A stretch of DNA of 52,713 nucleotides from Hymenobacter coccineus (GCF_001816125.1 NZ_MDZA01000099.1:1-52713); one strand, 5' to 3'; counted from the stretch's first letter, positions 25,264 to 34,296 are shown. Notes: a model not told the origin generated them from the sequence alone. Numbers and translations: made by a program.

Positions 25264-25908
25264 ATGGCAAGGAGGAAGTTGCCCACCGGCTGCCCTTGCT
25301 CTAATTGGTTAGCCCGCAACCAATCAGGCCAACTCACCGGTGCTTTCACCGTAAGACCCCGCCAATTCCCCTCGTTTTCCTTCCACGAACCAGCCCCTCC
25401 CCCCCCTGCCAGCCCCAGCGACGCGTTCCTTGCCGGACCAGGCGCAGCAATTGCTCCCCCAAGGCACGGTGGACGAGCCGCCCTGGCGGGTTACGCCGGC
25501 AAGGACCAAAGCCCCGCCAACAACCGCGCCGGCAACGTGTCCACCGGCGGCCTGAAGGCCGAAATCATCGAGGAAAGCCTGCAAGTGGGCAAGCGCGTGG
25601 AGCAAACCGGCGGCGTACGCCTGCGCGAAAAGCACGTGGTCGTGAACCGCATTCCGGTGAACCGCCCGGCGACGGAAGCCGACTTCACGGCCTTTAAAGA
25701 AGGCCAGGTGGAACTCACCGAATCGGCTGAGCGCGCCGTGGTAGCCAAAGAAGCCCGCGTAGTAGGCGAGGTCAGCATCGATAAAACGGCCACGGAGCGC
25801 GAGGAAACCATCCACGACACAGTGCGCAAAACCGAAGTGGACGTGGAGCAAATTTCCGGCGCGACCACCACGACCAAAGCGACGGACACCGACCACTACA
25901 AGAAATAA
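25264..25908 (+). CDS. DUF2382 protein, start uncertain
   Basis: The ORF codes for 214 residues, but only about 75-205 is recognisable: TGGLKAEIIEESLQVGKRV, REKHVVVNRIPVNRPATEAD and EARVVGEVSIDKTATEREE, ending in VDVEQISGAT. It is a close paralogue of the C-terminal half of the gene at 13464-14438 but lacks the segment with KPVEASVRLREE. The first 74 residues are proline/serine-rich and may not be translated. Opposite strand to the TSP3-OmpA gene, with its own terminator at 25927. Confidence 0.7.
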   Translation: MARRKLPTGCPCSNWLARNQSGQLTGAFTVRPRQFPSFSFHEPAPPPPASPSDAFLAGPGAAIAPPRHGGRAALAGYAGKDQSPANNRAGNVSTGGLKAEIIEESLQVGKRVEQTGGVRLREKHVVVNRIPVNRPATEADFTAFKEGQVELTESAERAVVAKEARVVGEVSIDKTATEREETIHDTVRKTEVDVEQISGATTTTKATDTDHYKK

Positions 25909-25926
25909 GCAACCACCTACAATTTG

Positions 25927-25958
25927 AAAAAACGGCCGGAATACCCAGCCGTTTTTTT
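25927..25958 (+). terminator. Rho-independent terminator
   Basis: The stem aaaaaacggc / gccgttttttt with a 11-base loop, 18 bases after the DUF2382 stop. It ends in T7. Confidence 0.82.
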
Positions 25959-26066
25959 GTACCCGGCCGGTAGCGCCGGCGGCCATCAGTTGCGCCTAAC
26001 TACCTACCGCAAGTTTCGTATAGCTCCCTTAATCAACACAAAAACCTCACTTCAATCGTTGTTCCC

Positions 26067-26127
26067 ATGAAGACACTTTTGTTCCTCCTGGCCGTTGGCC
26101 CCCTCGCTACCCCCGCGCTGGCGCAAC
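26067..26127 (+). pseudogene. 5' fragment of a secreted protein gene cut by IS3
   Basis: The reading begins MKTLLFLLAVGPLATPALAQ, a textbook Sec signal peptide, and the reading then enters the IS3 inverted repeat at 26128. No matching 3' part is found at the other side of the element (27370 on), where the next gene is on the minus strand. The rest was probably lost by an IS-linked deletion. Confidence 0.7.
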
Positions 26128-26140
26128 TAAGGTGGTCTAG

Positions 26141-27060
26141 CTAAGCCGCACAGAGTTGGGAGGCAGTTTGAAAATGGGTTTCGAAGTGATTGGGGGTGAG
26201 ATAGCCTAGGGCTGAATGCCGACGCTCATTGTTGTAATAAGCGAGGTAATGACTGATTTCTAGGCGTGCTTCCGCGAGGGTGCGGAAGCTGCCGCCGTCG
26301 AGCAATTCGGTTTTGAGCCGGCTCCAGAACGATTCGGCGTGCGCATTATCATAGCAATCACCGCGGCGGCTCATGCTTTGCACCGCTTCGTGGCGGGTCA
26401 CTAAAGCCTTAAAGTTGGTGGCCAAGTACTGGCTACCTTGGTCGGAATGGATGACCAGCCCGGCTGCAAGGTTGGCGCACGGCCAAGGCCCGGCGCAGGG
26501 CCTCGCTGACCAAGTTTTCGGGCATGAATTCGCGCACGTCCCAGCCCACGACTTTGCGCGAGTAGCGGTCGAGCCACGTAGCCAGATAAAGCTAACCGCC
26601 GCCCTGTTTGGGCAAAAAGGTGATGTCGCCCACCCAGAGCTATTTGGGGGCGGCCGGGGCGGGTTGGCCCAGCAATAGATTCGGGGCAGCGCGCACGCGG
26701 GGGTCGGAGTCGGTGGTGCGGGGCACAAACGAGCGGGGCTGCTGCGCTCGCTAGCCCGCCGCTGCGAGCGCTCGCCGAATGCGCCAACGGCCTACCCGGT
26801 AGTCTTGCGCGTGCAACTCGGCCCGCAAGCGGCAGGTGCCATAGCGGGCGGATTGCCACTTAAACTCCAATCGAACAGCCACTTACCAGGCTGGCTCCGA
26901 GGCAGGCATTTGCCGTCGCTGCCACGCATAATACGCACTAGCTGACGCGTGCAGCACCTGGCAGAGCTGGCGCACAGCTACCTGGTTCCGCCGCTGGGCA
27001 ATATAGTGGTAGGTGCTTACCGGGTCGGCTGGCCAAAGATGACCAAGGCTTTTTTAAAAT
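26141..27060 (-). pseudogene. IS3 orfB transposase, broken
   Basis: The orfB reading in the -1 frame of orfA passes through a slippery AAAAAAG at about 27048-27056, the expected frameshift site. It shows YHYIAQRRNQVAVRQLCQV, then an in-frame stop, LWVGDITFLPKQGGG, a stop, LYLATWLDRYSRKVVGWDV and, in a third frame, VIHSDQGSQYLATNFKAL and NAHAESFWSRLKTELLDGG. These are the DDE core segments. At least three stops plus one shift make the transposase inactive. Confidence 0.85.
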
Positions 27061-27318
27061 ATCCAGTTCTTGCTCGGCCCGCTTCAACTGGGCGCGCAGC
27101 TGGCGCACTTCGGGGTCGCGCGCCACCTCGACGCCGCCCACTTCGGCAATGAGCTGCGTTTGCTGCCAGCAGTAAAGCAGCTTCAGACTAATGCCGAATT
27201 GCTGGGCGGCCGCCTGCGTGCTGCGGCTTTTGGCAGCAAGGCGCAAAGCCTCGGCTTTAAAAGCATCGTCGTATTTACGCCGTTTATCTGGCGTCTTTTT
27301 GCCCTTTTCTGCGCTCAT
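26938..27318 (-). CDS. IS3 orfA (helix-turn-helix protein)
   Basis: The 126-residue reading starts MSAEKGKKTPDKRRKYDDAF. Residues 15-60 form the HTH_Tnp_1 domain (RSTQAAAQQFGISLKLLYCW), and EVRQLRAQLKRAEQELDILKK is the leucine zipper. The native orfA usually ends just after ILKK with frameshifting into orfB; the last 40 residues of this reading are an out-of-frame tail. In the complete element it would bind the IS ends. Confidence 0.8.
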   Translation of the reverse strand: MSAEKGKKTPDKRRKYDDAFKAEALRLAAKSRSTQAAAQQFGISLKLLYCWQQTQLIAEVGGVEVARDPEVRQLRAQLKRAEQELDILKKPWSSLASRPGKHLPLYCPAAEPGSCAPALPGAARVS

Positions 27319-27375
27319 GACTCAGAAAATATACGTCCTGCTTCTGTGCGCCTGGCCTACGCCGCCTCAAATGTA

Positions 27376-30300
27376 TTACCGGTACGAAACTGTCCCCCAC
27401 GCTTTGTTCGGTAGCGGCCCCATGGTCAGCACTAGGGAGCCCCCCTTCAGTAGGTCCGCAGCAGGGAAGTCAAAAGAGGGCAACGGCTTGCCATTCAACG
27501 TTGCTCCTTGCACATAGAGATTTCTACGGGAAGCCCCGCGCGCTATAATCGTAAACTTTTTGCCCCGCCCGAAGCGCTGGCCCAAATTAATTTCTACTTT
27601 CTGGTAAAGCGGACTGCCAATTTCATAGCGTGGCGTGGCACTGGTCCCCCCATCTGTTTGAAACAAGCCTATCGAGGCCATAATCAACCACGCACTCATT
27701 TGGCCTTGGTCTTCGTCCCCTAGGTAGGCGTTGGCTACTCCGTAGCCATAGTACCGCTCTAGGATGGAACGGCTCCATTTTTGGGTAGACCAGGGTTTGC
27801 CGGCCCAGTTGAATAAGAAAGCAAAGTGCATCGATTGCTGGTTGCCCTGTACCACGGGGTAATTCCAGTACTGGTCGTTCATGCCGTTGTAGCGCCAGGG
27901 CTCGCTTGCCCGAAAGCCCCATTCCAGCCGGTCAACAAAGGCCTGTTTGCCTATCTGGCTAACCAACGCCGGCACGTCCTGCGGCACGAAGAAAGTCAGT
28001 TGCCAGGCATTGCCTTCCACGTACTCCTCGTTGGCCCCGCTTCTAAACGGGTCAAAGTTTTTGGTCCAGCGGCCGTTGCTCAGTTTCAGGTGGCTGAAGC
28101 CGGTGCTGTCCAGCGTGTGCTGCCACCACGCACCCCGCGCATTAAACTTCGTGTAGACGTCCTGTTGGCCCAGGGCTTTGGCCAACTGCCCAACGGTCCA
28201 GTCGTCAAATGAGTACTCCAGGGAATTGGAAAAGCGCCCCTTGTCAGCCGGTACGTACTGGTACTGCTCGTACGCCACCAGGTCGCGGTTGCCCGCAAAG
28301 CCGTTGAACACCTTTTGCGCCGGCGTGGTCTGCATTTTGACAGCTGCGGCGAGCACTTTTTGCGCGTCAAAGCCGCGAATGCCCATTTGGTACGCCGCTA
28401 CCATCTGCGGTATTTCGTGCTCGGCCACCATCACCGGCACGTAGTTCATGCCGGCGGGGCCCTTGGCTAGCCAGCCGTACGCCTCGTAGAGGGCCAACTG
28501 AGAATTGACCCAGCGGTTGCTCCATTCCGGCAGCACGAGGTTCCAGACCTGGTTCAGGTTCCAGAAGGTGTTCCAAAACGCATCGCAGCCCAACGCTACG
28601 TCATCTGGGTGGGTCAGCCTTTGCACCTGACCATCGGTGCCACGCCATTCGCCGTTCGTATCGCTCCACGTGTTGCGGCTGCAAATTGAGCGGTACAACG
28701 CATTGTAAAAACGGACTTTTTCGAGCCGGTTGGTGGTCGTTATCTTCACCCGATCGAAGAGCGCATTCCAGGTTTGCAGTTGGTGTTGGCGAACCGCGTC
28801 GAAGCGCCAGCCAAACGGCTTGGTTATTTCGGTTGCCAGGTTTTGCCGGGCATTGGCCAGGCTGACGAGTGAGATACCCGAGCGGACCTGCACCACGGGG
28901 GTTTGCTTCGCGTCAAACTCGGCGAACAAGCCCGCCTCTTGCACGTTCTTCGCTGACAGTTCACCGCCGTACTGCACCCGTTTGTCTAGCCACCCCCCAA
29001 GGCGCTTGATGGGTTGGTCAAATTCAACCACAAAATGCAGCGTGTAGTCCTGCGCCGCATCGTCACTCCACACCCGGGGCGAAAACTGATGCACTACCCC
29101 CTCAACGCGGTACTCGCTCACTTTAGTAATCTTCAGTTCTTTAACCTGATACTCGTATTCGGCCGGGATGTGCAGGTCGAGCAGAATGCGGGCGCTGTCG
29201 CGGTTGGCCGGAAACGTAAAGCGCTCAAAGCCGCACCGCGTGGTTGCCGTTACCTCCGCTTTGATGGCGTAATCGGCCAATTGCACCTTGTAATAGCCGA
29301 TGGGTGCTTCCTCCGTTTTCTTATCGATGCGCGAACGGTACCCCGACGCTGGTCGGAACTCGTCCCCGATGGCAATTTTTAACTTGCCATTAGTGGCGAA
29401 GATGCCCAGACCGGCCAAGGTCCACTCGTGGAGGTGGCTGAAGGTGCCGATGCTCTCATTCGTGGGCTGGTACCCGGCTTGCCACCCGCTATTCTGGTTA
29501 TCGGGGCTCAGCTTCACCATACTGAATGGCATCCAGGGGCCCGGTGCTATCATCCAGCGCGAGTGGGCCGTGCCTAAACGGGTGTCTACGTAACCGGCCA
29601 AGGTCTGCGCCTTCTGCGCGGCGCGGGTGATGGTACCCGTTTGAATCACGTGGCCATCTTCCAGCACTTCGTATCGGCTGCGCGTCGCCTTTGTAACCGC
29701 AGGCATCAGGGCTTCAAATTCATACGTGCCCCTTTCTACCGTTTCGCTAAAAATGAGTTGTTGGTCCACACGTACCTGCAATTTAGGAGTGCCGCTCAGG
29801 TGCTCTACTTTCACCAGTAAGGGCTGCCGCCGCCGCCCGTTGGCAGAAAGCTCGTAGGGAGCCGGCGCTACCGCCCGAATCAGTAAGTGGCTGGGCTGCT
29901 GCAGCCTTGTCGTTGCCGGGCCAAGGAGTCGGACCTGGTCAAACAAAATCCAGGAACCTTCCAGCACGGTAATCGTGACGCTGTTCCCCCCTTTGTGCAG
30001 CACGTTTCGGCCGAGCGGAACTTCGATAAGGTGGGGCGTCGTCGCGGCCAAGTTGCCGCTCAGTGCCGCCGTATCACCCACGGCTTCTGTCATGGTTGGT
30101 GGCGGCTGGGTAAATGTAGTCGCACCAGCGGCCGCCAGCTGAACTTTCTTGTCCTGCTCATTGATGCTTACTTTCACCAGTGGTGGAAACTTCTTCGCGT
30201 AATCCGCTAGCTGAATCAGCAGCTTGTAAGCGCCGGCTGCTGGTTCCCGCTGGAGGGCAAATAGAACCGTCACTTGGTTGGTTCGCCAGCCGGCGGTGCT

Positions 30301-30567
30301 CCAAGTGCCGCCCCACGTATCTACTGGACCGGGGAGCACATAAGGGAATTCGTTCTTCTCTTTGGAAAAGCCAATGACAAAGCGCTTGTCTTCATAGCCA
30401 AAATCGTGCGCGACAAATTTTCGGAAGCCTGCGGGAGCCAGCGCAAACTCGGCGCCAGAACGGTCCGCTACGCCTACCTGCCAGATAGTTTTGCTGGTCT
30501 GTTGCGCATGGCTCCCACTGCTAACGCCGACGCTTAGTAGGACAAGTAAAAAAAAGGCTTTTATCAT
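27376..30567 (-). CDS. Secreted GH92-family glycosidase
   Basis: The 1063-residue protein has a signal peptide (MIKAFFLLVLLSVGVSSGSH). Residues about 27-215 resemble the beta-sandwich of rhamnogalacturonan lyases (IWQVGVADRSGAEFALAP, WGGTWSTAGW). Residues about 335-1060 form a GH92 domain: YVDTRLGTAHSRW, FWNTFWNLNQVWNL, GPAGMNYVPVM and GQMSAWLIMASIGLFQ. GH92 enzymes are calcium-dependent exo-alpha-mannosidases. The Glu in the GNEP motif is Q910 here (GNQQ), while the base aspartates are kept (DED, 951-953). This pattern is known in GH92 members acting on mannose-1-phosphate diesters. It lies alone beside an IS3 element. Confidence 0.85.
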   Translation of the reverse strand: MIKAFFLLVLLSVGVSSGSHAQQTSKTIWQVGVADRSGAEFALAPAGFRKFVAHDFGYEDKRFVIGFSKEKNEFPYVLPGPVDTWGGTWSTAGWRTNQVTVLFALQREPAAGAYKLLIQLADYAKKFPPLVKVSINEQDKKVQLAAAGATTFTQPPPTMTEAVGDTAALSGNLAATTPHLIEVPLGRNVLHKGGNSVTITVLEGSWILFDQVRLLGPATTRLQQPSHLLIRAVAPAPYELSANGRRRQPLLVKVEHLSGTPKLQVRVDQQLIFSETVERGTYEFEALMPAVTKATRSRYEVLEDGHVIQTGTITRAAQKAQTLAGYVDTRLGTAHSRWMIAPGPWMPFSMVKLSPDNQNSGWQAGYQPTNESIGTFSHLHEWTLAGLGIFATNGKLKIAIGDEFRPASGYRSRIDKKTEEAPIGYYKVQLADYAIKAEVTATTRCGFERFTFPANRDSARILLDLHIPAEYEYQVKELKITKVSEYRVEGVVHQFSPRVWSDDAAQDYTLHFVVEFDQPIKRLGGWLDKRVQYGGELSAKNVQEAGLFAEFDAKQTPVVQVRSGISLVSLANARQNLATEITKPFGWRFDAVRQHQLQTWNALFDRVKITTTNRLEKVRFYNALYRSICSRNTWSDTNGEWRGTDGQVQRLTHPDDVALGCDAFWNTFWNLNQVWNLVLPEWSNRWVNSQLALYEAYGWLAKGPAGMNYVPVMVAEHEIPQMVAAYQMGIRGFDAQKVLAAAVKMQTTPAQKVFNGFAGNRDLVAYEQYQYVPADKGRFSNSLEYSFDDWTVGQLAKALGQQDVYTKFNARGAWWQHTLDSTGFSHLKLSNGRWTKNFDPFRSGANEEYVEGNAWQLTFFVPQDVPALVSQIGKQAFVDRLEWGFRASEPWRYNGMNDQYWNYPVVQGNQQSMHFAFLFNWAGKPWSTQKWSRSILERYYGYGVANAYLGDEDQGQMSAWLIMASIGLFQTDGGTSATPRYEIGSPLYQKVEINLGQRFGRGKKFTIIARGASRRNLYVQGATLNGKPLPSFDFPAADLLKGGSLVLTMGPLPNKAWGTVSYR

Positions 30568-30788
30568 CTTTATACAAGTAGAGAAAAGTCAGAGGAGAAA
30601 TCGAAGCAAAAGATAAGAGCTACCGAAGTAGCTAGAAGGAAGAGAAGCTGTCGCCGAAGTGCCGCCACCTATCAGCCTGCTCTACCGCTTCACTTTAGAA
30701 CCGTTACGAAGCTGGGTGGATTGTCTACTCCGAGGTGTGGACGGAGCAATTTAAATACCAAGAAGGCATTTTATTTTTCCTCAGGCAC

Positions 30789-31137
30789 ATGCCCGTAGCC
30801 ACTGTTGACACTCAGGCTGTTAAAAATCTGGTCCCTGCTCATTATTCTGTACTTAGGAAGTGCTGATTGTCTGATATTCAACAAGTGGCTCAAAAACATT
30901 GCTGGTATTTCGCAACGTATGCTCACCGTCACGCTCCGTTTGCTGGAACAGGATGGGATAGTTGCCCGCCAAGAGCATGCTGAGGTACCGCCCCGCGGCG
31001 AATCTTGCCTCACAGAGGTCGGGCAAAGCCCGTTGGGTGCCGTCATTGACCTCGGGAACTGGACCAAAACCCACGCGCCAGCCATTGTGCGGGCACGCCA
31101 GCAGGCAGCCTTAGCGAACGTCGAAAGCATAAGGTGA
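30789..31137 (+). pseudogene. HxlR-family regulator, internal deletion
   Basis: The reading MPVATVDTQAVKNL ends at a stop, and in a shifted frame WSLLIILYLGSAD, then NIAGISQRMLTVTLRLLEQD, continues to 31137. It parallels the intact HxlR gene at 36614 but lacks about 25 codons around the conserved cysteine and GDKW, and the HTH has lost residues. Even its upstream sequence (aagaaggcattt... cacatgc) is similar, so the two loci are a duplication. It is not functional. Confidence 0.8.
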
Positions 31138-31299
31138 ACCGGTAAGCGCGCACCTGCGGTGGGTTGGTGCCGGCGGGGCCACTCTGGCTGACCACCCCGT
31201 GTGCCCGCTTGAGCAGAGGGGTTCTCAATCCTCCGTGCCTGGCAGTTACGAGCAGAGCCGGTAAGCGGCTGCACGCAGCCCTGATGGGCCACTATGGAT

Positions 31300-31519
31300 G
31301 GCCCACCTTGAAAGGGTAGTTCTGGAGTCGCACAGGGAAACCAGTACAGGGCCGTCCGCTCTAAAGATTTAGACGCGCGAAGTAGGGCGCGGCAAAGCAC
31401 GAGTCGGCGCGGCAATTATTAGCACAACGCCCACGCCGACTGGTTTTGGCACCACTTCGAAGCCTGGTTGCTCGCCGGTGGCCACTTCCCTAATCTAACA
31501 GAAGCTAAGATTCAATTAT
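31300..31519 (+). pseudogene. IS3 orfB C-terminal remnant
   Basis: The plus strand reads LERVVLESHR, GNQYRAVRSKDLDARS, RQSTSRRGNY, a stop, then HNAHADWFWHHFEAWLLAGG and HFPNLTEAKI. These mirror SDQGSQYLA, SMSRRGDCYDNAHAESFW and DGGSFRTLAEARLE in the orfB at 26141. At least one stop and one frameshift are present. The preceding 160 bases (31138-31300) hold hairpins but nothing I can assign. Confidence 0.7.
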
Positions 31520-32437
31520 TTAGGCTGCCTCACCGTTCCGGCTCTGCGGCACGGGCAGGAATGCCTGCTGGTAGTCCTGCGCAAACTGGGTGAGGCTGCG
31601 GGGCGGGTGCTGGGTTAGTTGCTCCACGGTGGGCGATACCCCGGCGGCGGCGCCGGACTTGTAGAGGCGCTGCAGCTCCCGCATGCTCTCCCGCATCCAG
31701 GCCGGGGCCTGCGCCAGGGCCTGGGCCGCCACTGCCCCGGGCACGTCCACGTAGCTCACCGGCCGGCCCGTCGCCGCGCCGAGGGCCGCGGCAATGTCCT
31801 GGCCGCCAACCGCGGCCGGTCCCGTTAGCAGGTAGGCCCGCCCCTGGTGCGCGGCCACGGGCGCGGTGAGCACCAAGGCGGCGACGGCCGCGATGTCGCG
31901 GGCATCGATGAAGCTGACCCGGCCATCGCCCATCGACAGCAATAGTTTGCCCTCCCGGCGGACGGCTTCGGCGTTGTATTTGGCCAGGTTTTGCAGGAAG
32001 CCACTCGGCCGCAACAGTGTGTACAGTAGACCGCTCTGCTCCAGGTATTCTTCCACGGCCCGGTGCCAGCGGCTAATCCGCACGCGGGCTTGGGCCTCGT
32101 CGGGGGCGTCGGCCCCGGCGCCGGAGAGGCACACCACGTGCCGGACGCCCGCCTGCTGGGCCGCATCGACCAGGCGCTGCCCCACCGCGACTTTGTCTTC
32201 GCTGAAGGGCGTGAGCAGAAACACGCGGTCGGCCCCGGCAAAGGCGGCCCGCACCGTATCGGGGCGGGCGTAGTCCAGCTCTACAAGTTCCACCAACGGG
32301 TTCCGCTGCCGAAGCGAGTCGCCCTTCTCAGCTGAATGCACGCCGGCCCGCACGGTGAGTCCCCGGCCCGCCAGTGCCTGCACCACTTCGGCGCCGACGG
32401 TACCCGTGGCGCCCGTTACTAAAATAATTTCTGACAT
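31520..32437 (-). CDS. NmrA-like NAD(P)-binding oxidoreductase
   Basis: The 305-residue cytosolic protein begins MSEIILVTGATGTVGAEVVQ, with the Rossmann motif GATGTVG. RVFLLTPFSEDKVAVGQRLV, GLLYTLLRPSGFLQNLAKY and VSFIDARDIAAVAALVLTAP are typical of NmrA/atypical SDR proteins that reduce quinones or sense NADP. The ATG at 32437 is chosen; upstream codons to 32578 are unlikely. The HxlR relic to its left suggests it was once controlled by such a regulator. Physiological substrate unknown. Confidence 0.88.
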   Translation of the reverse strand: MSEIILVTGATGTVGAEVVQALAGRGLTVRAGVHSAEKGDSLRQRNPLVELVELDYARPDTVRAAFAGADRVFLLTPFSEDKVAVGQRLVDAAQQAGVRHVVCLSGAGADAPDEAQARVRISRWHRAVEEYLEQSGLLYTLLRPSGFLQNLAKYNAEAVRREGKLLLSMGDGRVSFIDARDIAAVAALVLTAPVAAHQGRAYLLTGPAAVGGQDIAAALGAATGRPVSYVDVPGAVAAQALAQAPAWMRESMRELQRLYKSGAAAGVSPTVEQLTQHPPRSLTQFAQDYQQAFLPVPQSRNGEAA

Positions 32438-32615
32438 AAAAAAAGGTAATGAGCATAATTCCTGCGTTGCGTTCAGGAAAAAAATGGCCGGCGGAAAATG
32501 GGAGGCTATCCGTACGGCGGAAAAATCAGAGCTGTTTCCCCGGCTGTTGGGAAGCTTGCGTGGGGTACTCCAGCCCATGCCCTCTCAGCCCCGGCGCCAA
32601 GTACCGGGCAGCCGC

Positions 32616-33302
32616 TCAACTGAACTTGGCGGCCATTTTTCGGTTCGCCGCTTCATCGTGCAGCAGGTGCCCGTGCCCGAAAACGGCCTTGTCGAACGAG
32701 AAGCCGGCCGCTTTCAGAATGCTTTGCTTGCCGACTGTGATGTCCTCGTATAATGTACTGTACGCCAAACCCACTACGTGCGCGCAGATATCGCCCGCAA
32801 TCAATACGCCCTCACTTTGCAGCAGCAACGCCACGTGGCCGGCGCTGTGGCCCGGCGTGTGGATGACCCGAATACCACCCGCCAGGGGAATTACGTCGTT
32901 GTCGGTCAGCTGCTCCTCCACGGCAACGGGCTGAACGCTATCACCGGCGCTTTTGATGAACAGCTGGTAAATAAACCTATTGGTGAGGCCCGGCGTGAGG
33001 GTCATGGGCCGGCTGCTGATGCCTTTTTCCAGTAGCTGCGCATCCAGCTGGTGGGCGTAGACGCGCGCGTTCACCCGGCGCTTGATGTCGGCGGCATTGC
33101 CCGCGTGGTCGGTGTGCAGGTGGGTCAGGATGATGCGCTTGATGTCGGACGGGTTCTTGCCCTCTTTTTGCAGCGCCTTAAAGATTTTATCGGTGCTGCC
33201 AGGCAGCCCGGTGTCAATCAGCGTCAGGCCGTCGTCCTTCAACACAAAGGCATTGACGGCACCCAAACTGATTTGATGTAGGCGATTAGTGATTTGTTTC
33301 AT
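32616..33302 (-). CDS. MBL-fold metallo-hydrolase
   Basis: The 228-residue cytosolic enzyme carries the metal-binding motif HLHTDH (H61-x-H63-x-D65-H66), then HTPGHSAGH, AGDIC and a final FGHGH, so a binuclear zinc or iron site is expected. The N-terminus IDTGLPGSTDKIFKAL is typical of the glyoxalase II / lactonase-like subfamily. It overlaps the small membrane protein gene 33286-33561 by 17 bases, showing translational coupling. Substrate unknown, possibly thioesters or lactones. Confidence 0.92.
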   Translation of the reverse strand: MKQITNRLHQISLGAVNAFVLKDDGLTLIDTGLPGSTDKIFKALQKEGKNPSDIKRIILTHLHTDHAGNAADIKRRVNARVYAHQLDAQLLEKGISSRPMTLTPGLTNRFIYQLFIKSAGDSVQPVAVEEQLTDNDVIPLAGGIRVIHTPGHSAGHVALLLQSEGVLIAGDICAHVVGLAYSTLYEDITVGKQSILKAAGFSFDKAVFGHGHLLHDEAANRKMAAKFS

Positions 33303-33561
33303 GGGGACAGGTGGTGGAAAGGCGTGAGCAGCCAGTAGAGGAGCTAGGCGGTTCGGCTTTCGACAACGGCGGGGGCAAGCGGCTTTGGCGGCGCTGGTCC
33401 CGATGCACCACGGCCGCCACTACTAGGAGCGAAAAGAACGGCAGGCCCCAGCCGACCAGAAACCAACGCCAGAAGGAGCGGCCGTGGCTATAAGCGTAGT
33501 AGCCGGTCATCGTCGGCAGGAAAAGCAGCGGCGCTGCTAACACGATTAGCGCTTCAAACAT
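33286..33561 (-). CDS. Small membrane protein, translationally coupled to MBL gene
   Basis: The 91-residue protein starts MFEALIVLAAPLLFLPTMTG. Two hydrophobic segments flank YYAYSHGRSFWRWF: the first at about 3-21, the second at about 33-52 (FLVGWGLPFFSLLVVAAVVH). The C-terminal tail is basic and serine-rich (HRDQRRQSRLPPPL), likely cytoplasmic. The stop overlaps the MBL start codon. The ORF extends upstream in frame but that part lacks coding character. Role unknown, perhaps membrane tethering of the hydrolase. Confidence 0.7.
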   Translation of the reverse strand: MFEALIVLAAPLLFLPTMTGYYAYSHGRSFWRWFLVGWGLPFFSLLVVAAVVHRDQRRQSRLPPPLSKAEPPSSSTGCSRLSTTCPHETNH

Positions 33562-33710
33562 CAGGCAACCGCCGCTACAAGGGCTTATTTGTGATCGTAT
33601 CGAGCCTAGCCAGCAGCCCCGTGCGGGGCTGAGCGGGCATTGCACAAAGGTGGGTAGCTGTTCGCGGTGGCGACGATAACAATTGTTAAAAACGCCGGCC
33701 GGTCTGCGGC

Positions 33711-34223
33711 TTATTTGCGGTTGCGAATGCGGCTGAGCGACACGCCCGTGATGCCTAAATAAGAGGCGATGTAGTGCTGCGGTACCCGCTGGAGCAACTG
33801 CGGACGATTCTTCACTAGGCGCTGGTAGCGCTCCTGCGGGGTGTCGCGAATATAGGCCAGTAGGTGGTGCACGTAACCGATGAGCCGCCGGGTGGTAAGC
33901 TGCTGGAACCACTCGCGAAAACCCGCGTGCTCGGCCAGGAGGCGGTCAAATTCAGCTTTGGTTAGCACCTCGAGCGTGCACTGCTCCACGGTTTCCAGGG
34001 TAAATTCACTAGGTTCACCGGTCATAAAGCTTTCCAACGAGGCCACGGCTTCGCCCTCCACGAAAAACTGTGCGGTCAACTCCTTGCCCCGGTGGTGGAG
34101 CCAGATGCGCACGCAACCCTGGCGCACGACGTAGAGGTGCGCCGCCACCTTGCCCTCGGCCAGTAAGACGGTCTTGGCCTTCACGTCGATGGTGGGCAAC
34201 GATACGTTGGCAAACAGATTCAT
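33711..34223 (-). CDS. Crp/Fnr-family transcriptional regulator
   Basis: The 170-residue protein has a cyclic-nucleotide-binding fold (about 10-110, LYVVRQGCVRIWLHHRGKEL, EGEAVASLESFMTG) followed by a short C-terminal helix-turn-helix (VPQHYIASYLGITGVSLSRI). The ATG at 34223 starts MNLFANVSLP; the longer open frame reads into the IS3 end. No cysteine cluster for FeS. It is codirectional with the MBL pair 150 bases downstream and probably regulates it. Confidence 0.87.
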   Translation of the reverse strand: MNLFANVSLPTIDVKAKTVLLAEGKVAAHLYVVRQGCVRIWLHHRGKELTAQFFVEGEAVASLESFMTGEPSEFTLETVEQCTLEVLTKAEFDRLLAEHAGFREWFQQLTTRRLIGYVHHLLAYIRDTPQERYQRLVKNRPQLLQRVPQHYIASYLGITGVSLSRIRNRK

Positions 34224-34296
34224 AGGACGAAGGATGAGGGCAGAAGACGCGGCAAATAAGCGTCGATAGCCTACGATGGGATGCAATGCCTTGTAC

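Larger units (their letters stand above)
26128..27369 (-). mobile_element. IS3-family element, nearly complete but degenerate
   Basis: The element runs from taaggtggtctagctaag (26128-26145) to the complementary end tgaggcggcgtaggcc (reverse of 27354-27369), 1242 bases, the normal size for IS3-group members. It contains orfA (26938-27318) and an orfB with internal stops. Its ends match those at 1939, 34297, 40676 and 45873. The GH92 stop codon begins six bases beyond its right end. Confidence 0.88.

Noticed and set aside
31138..31300. Possible group II intron or structured RNA (adjacent GC-rich hairpins such as tgggcca/tggccca)
   Set aside because: No intron domain V or reverse transcriptase was found, and the flank proves to be an IS3 orfB remnant. 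Infernal would settle it; a significant Rfam hit would revive the idea.
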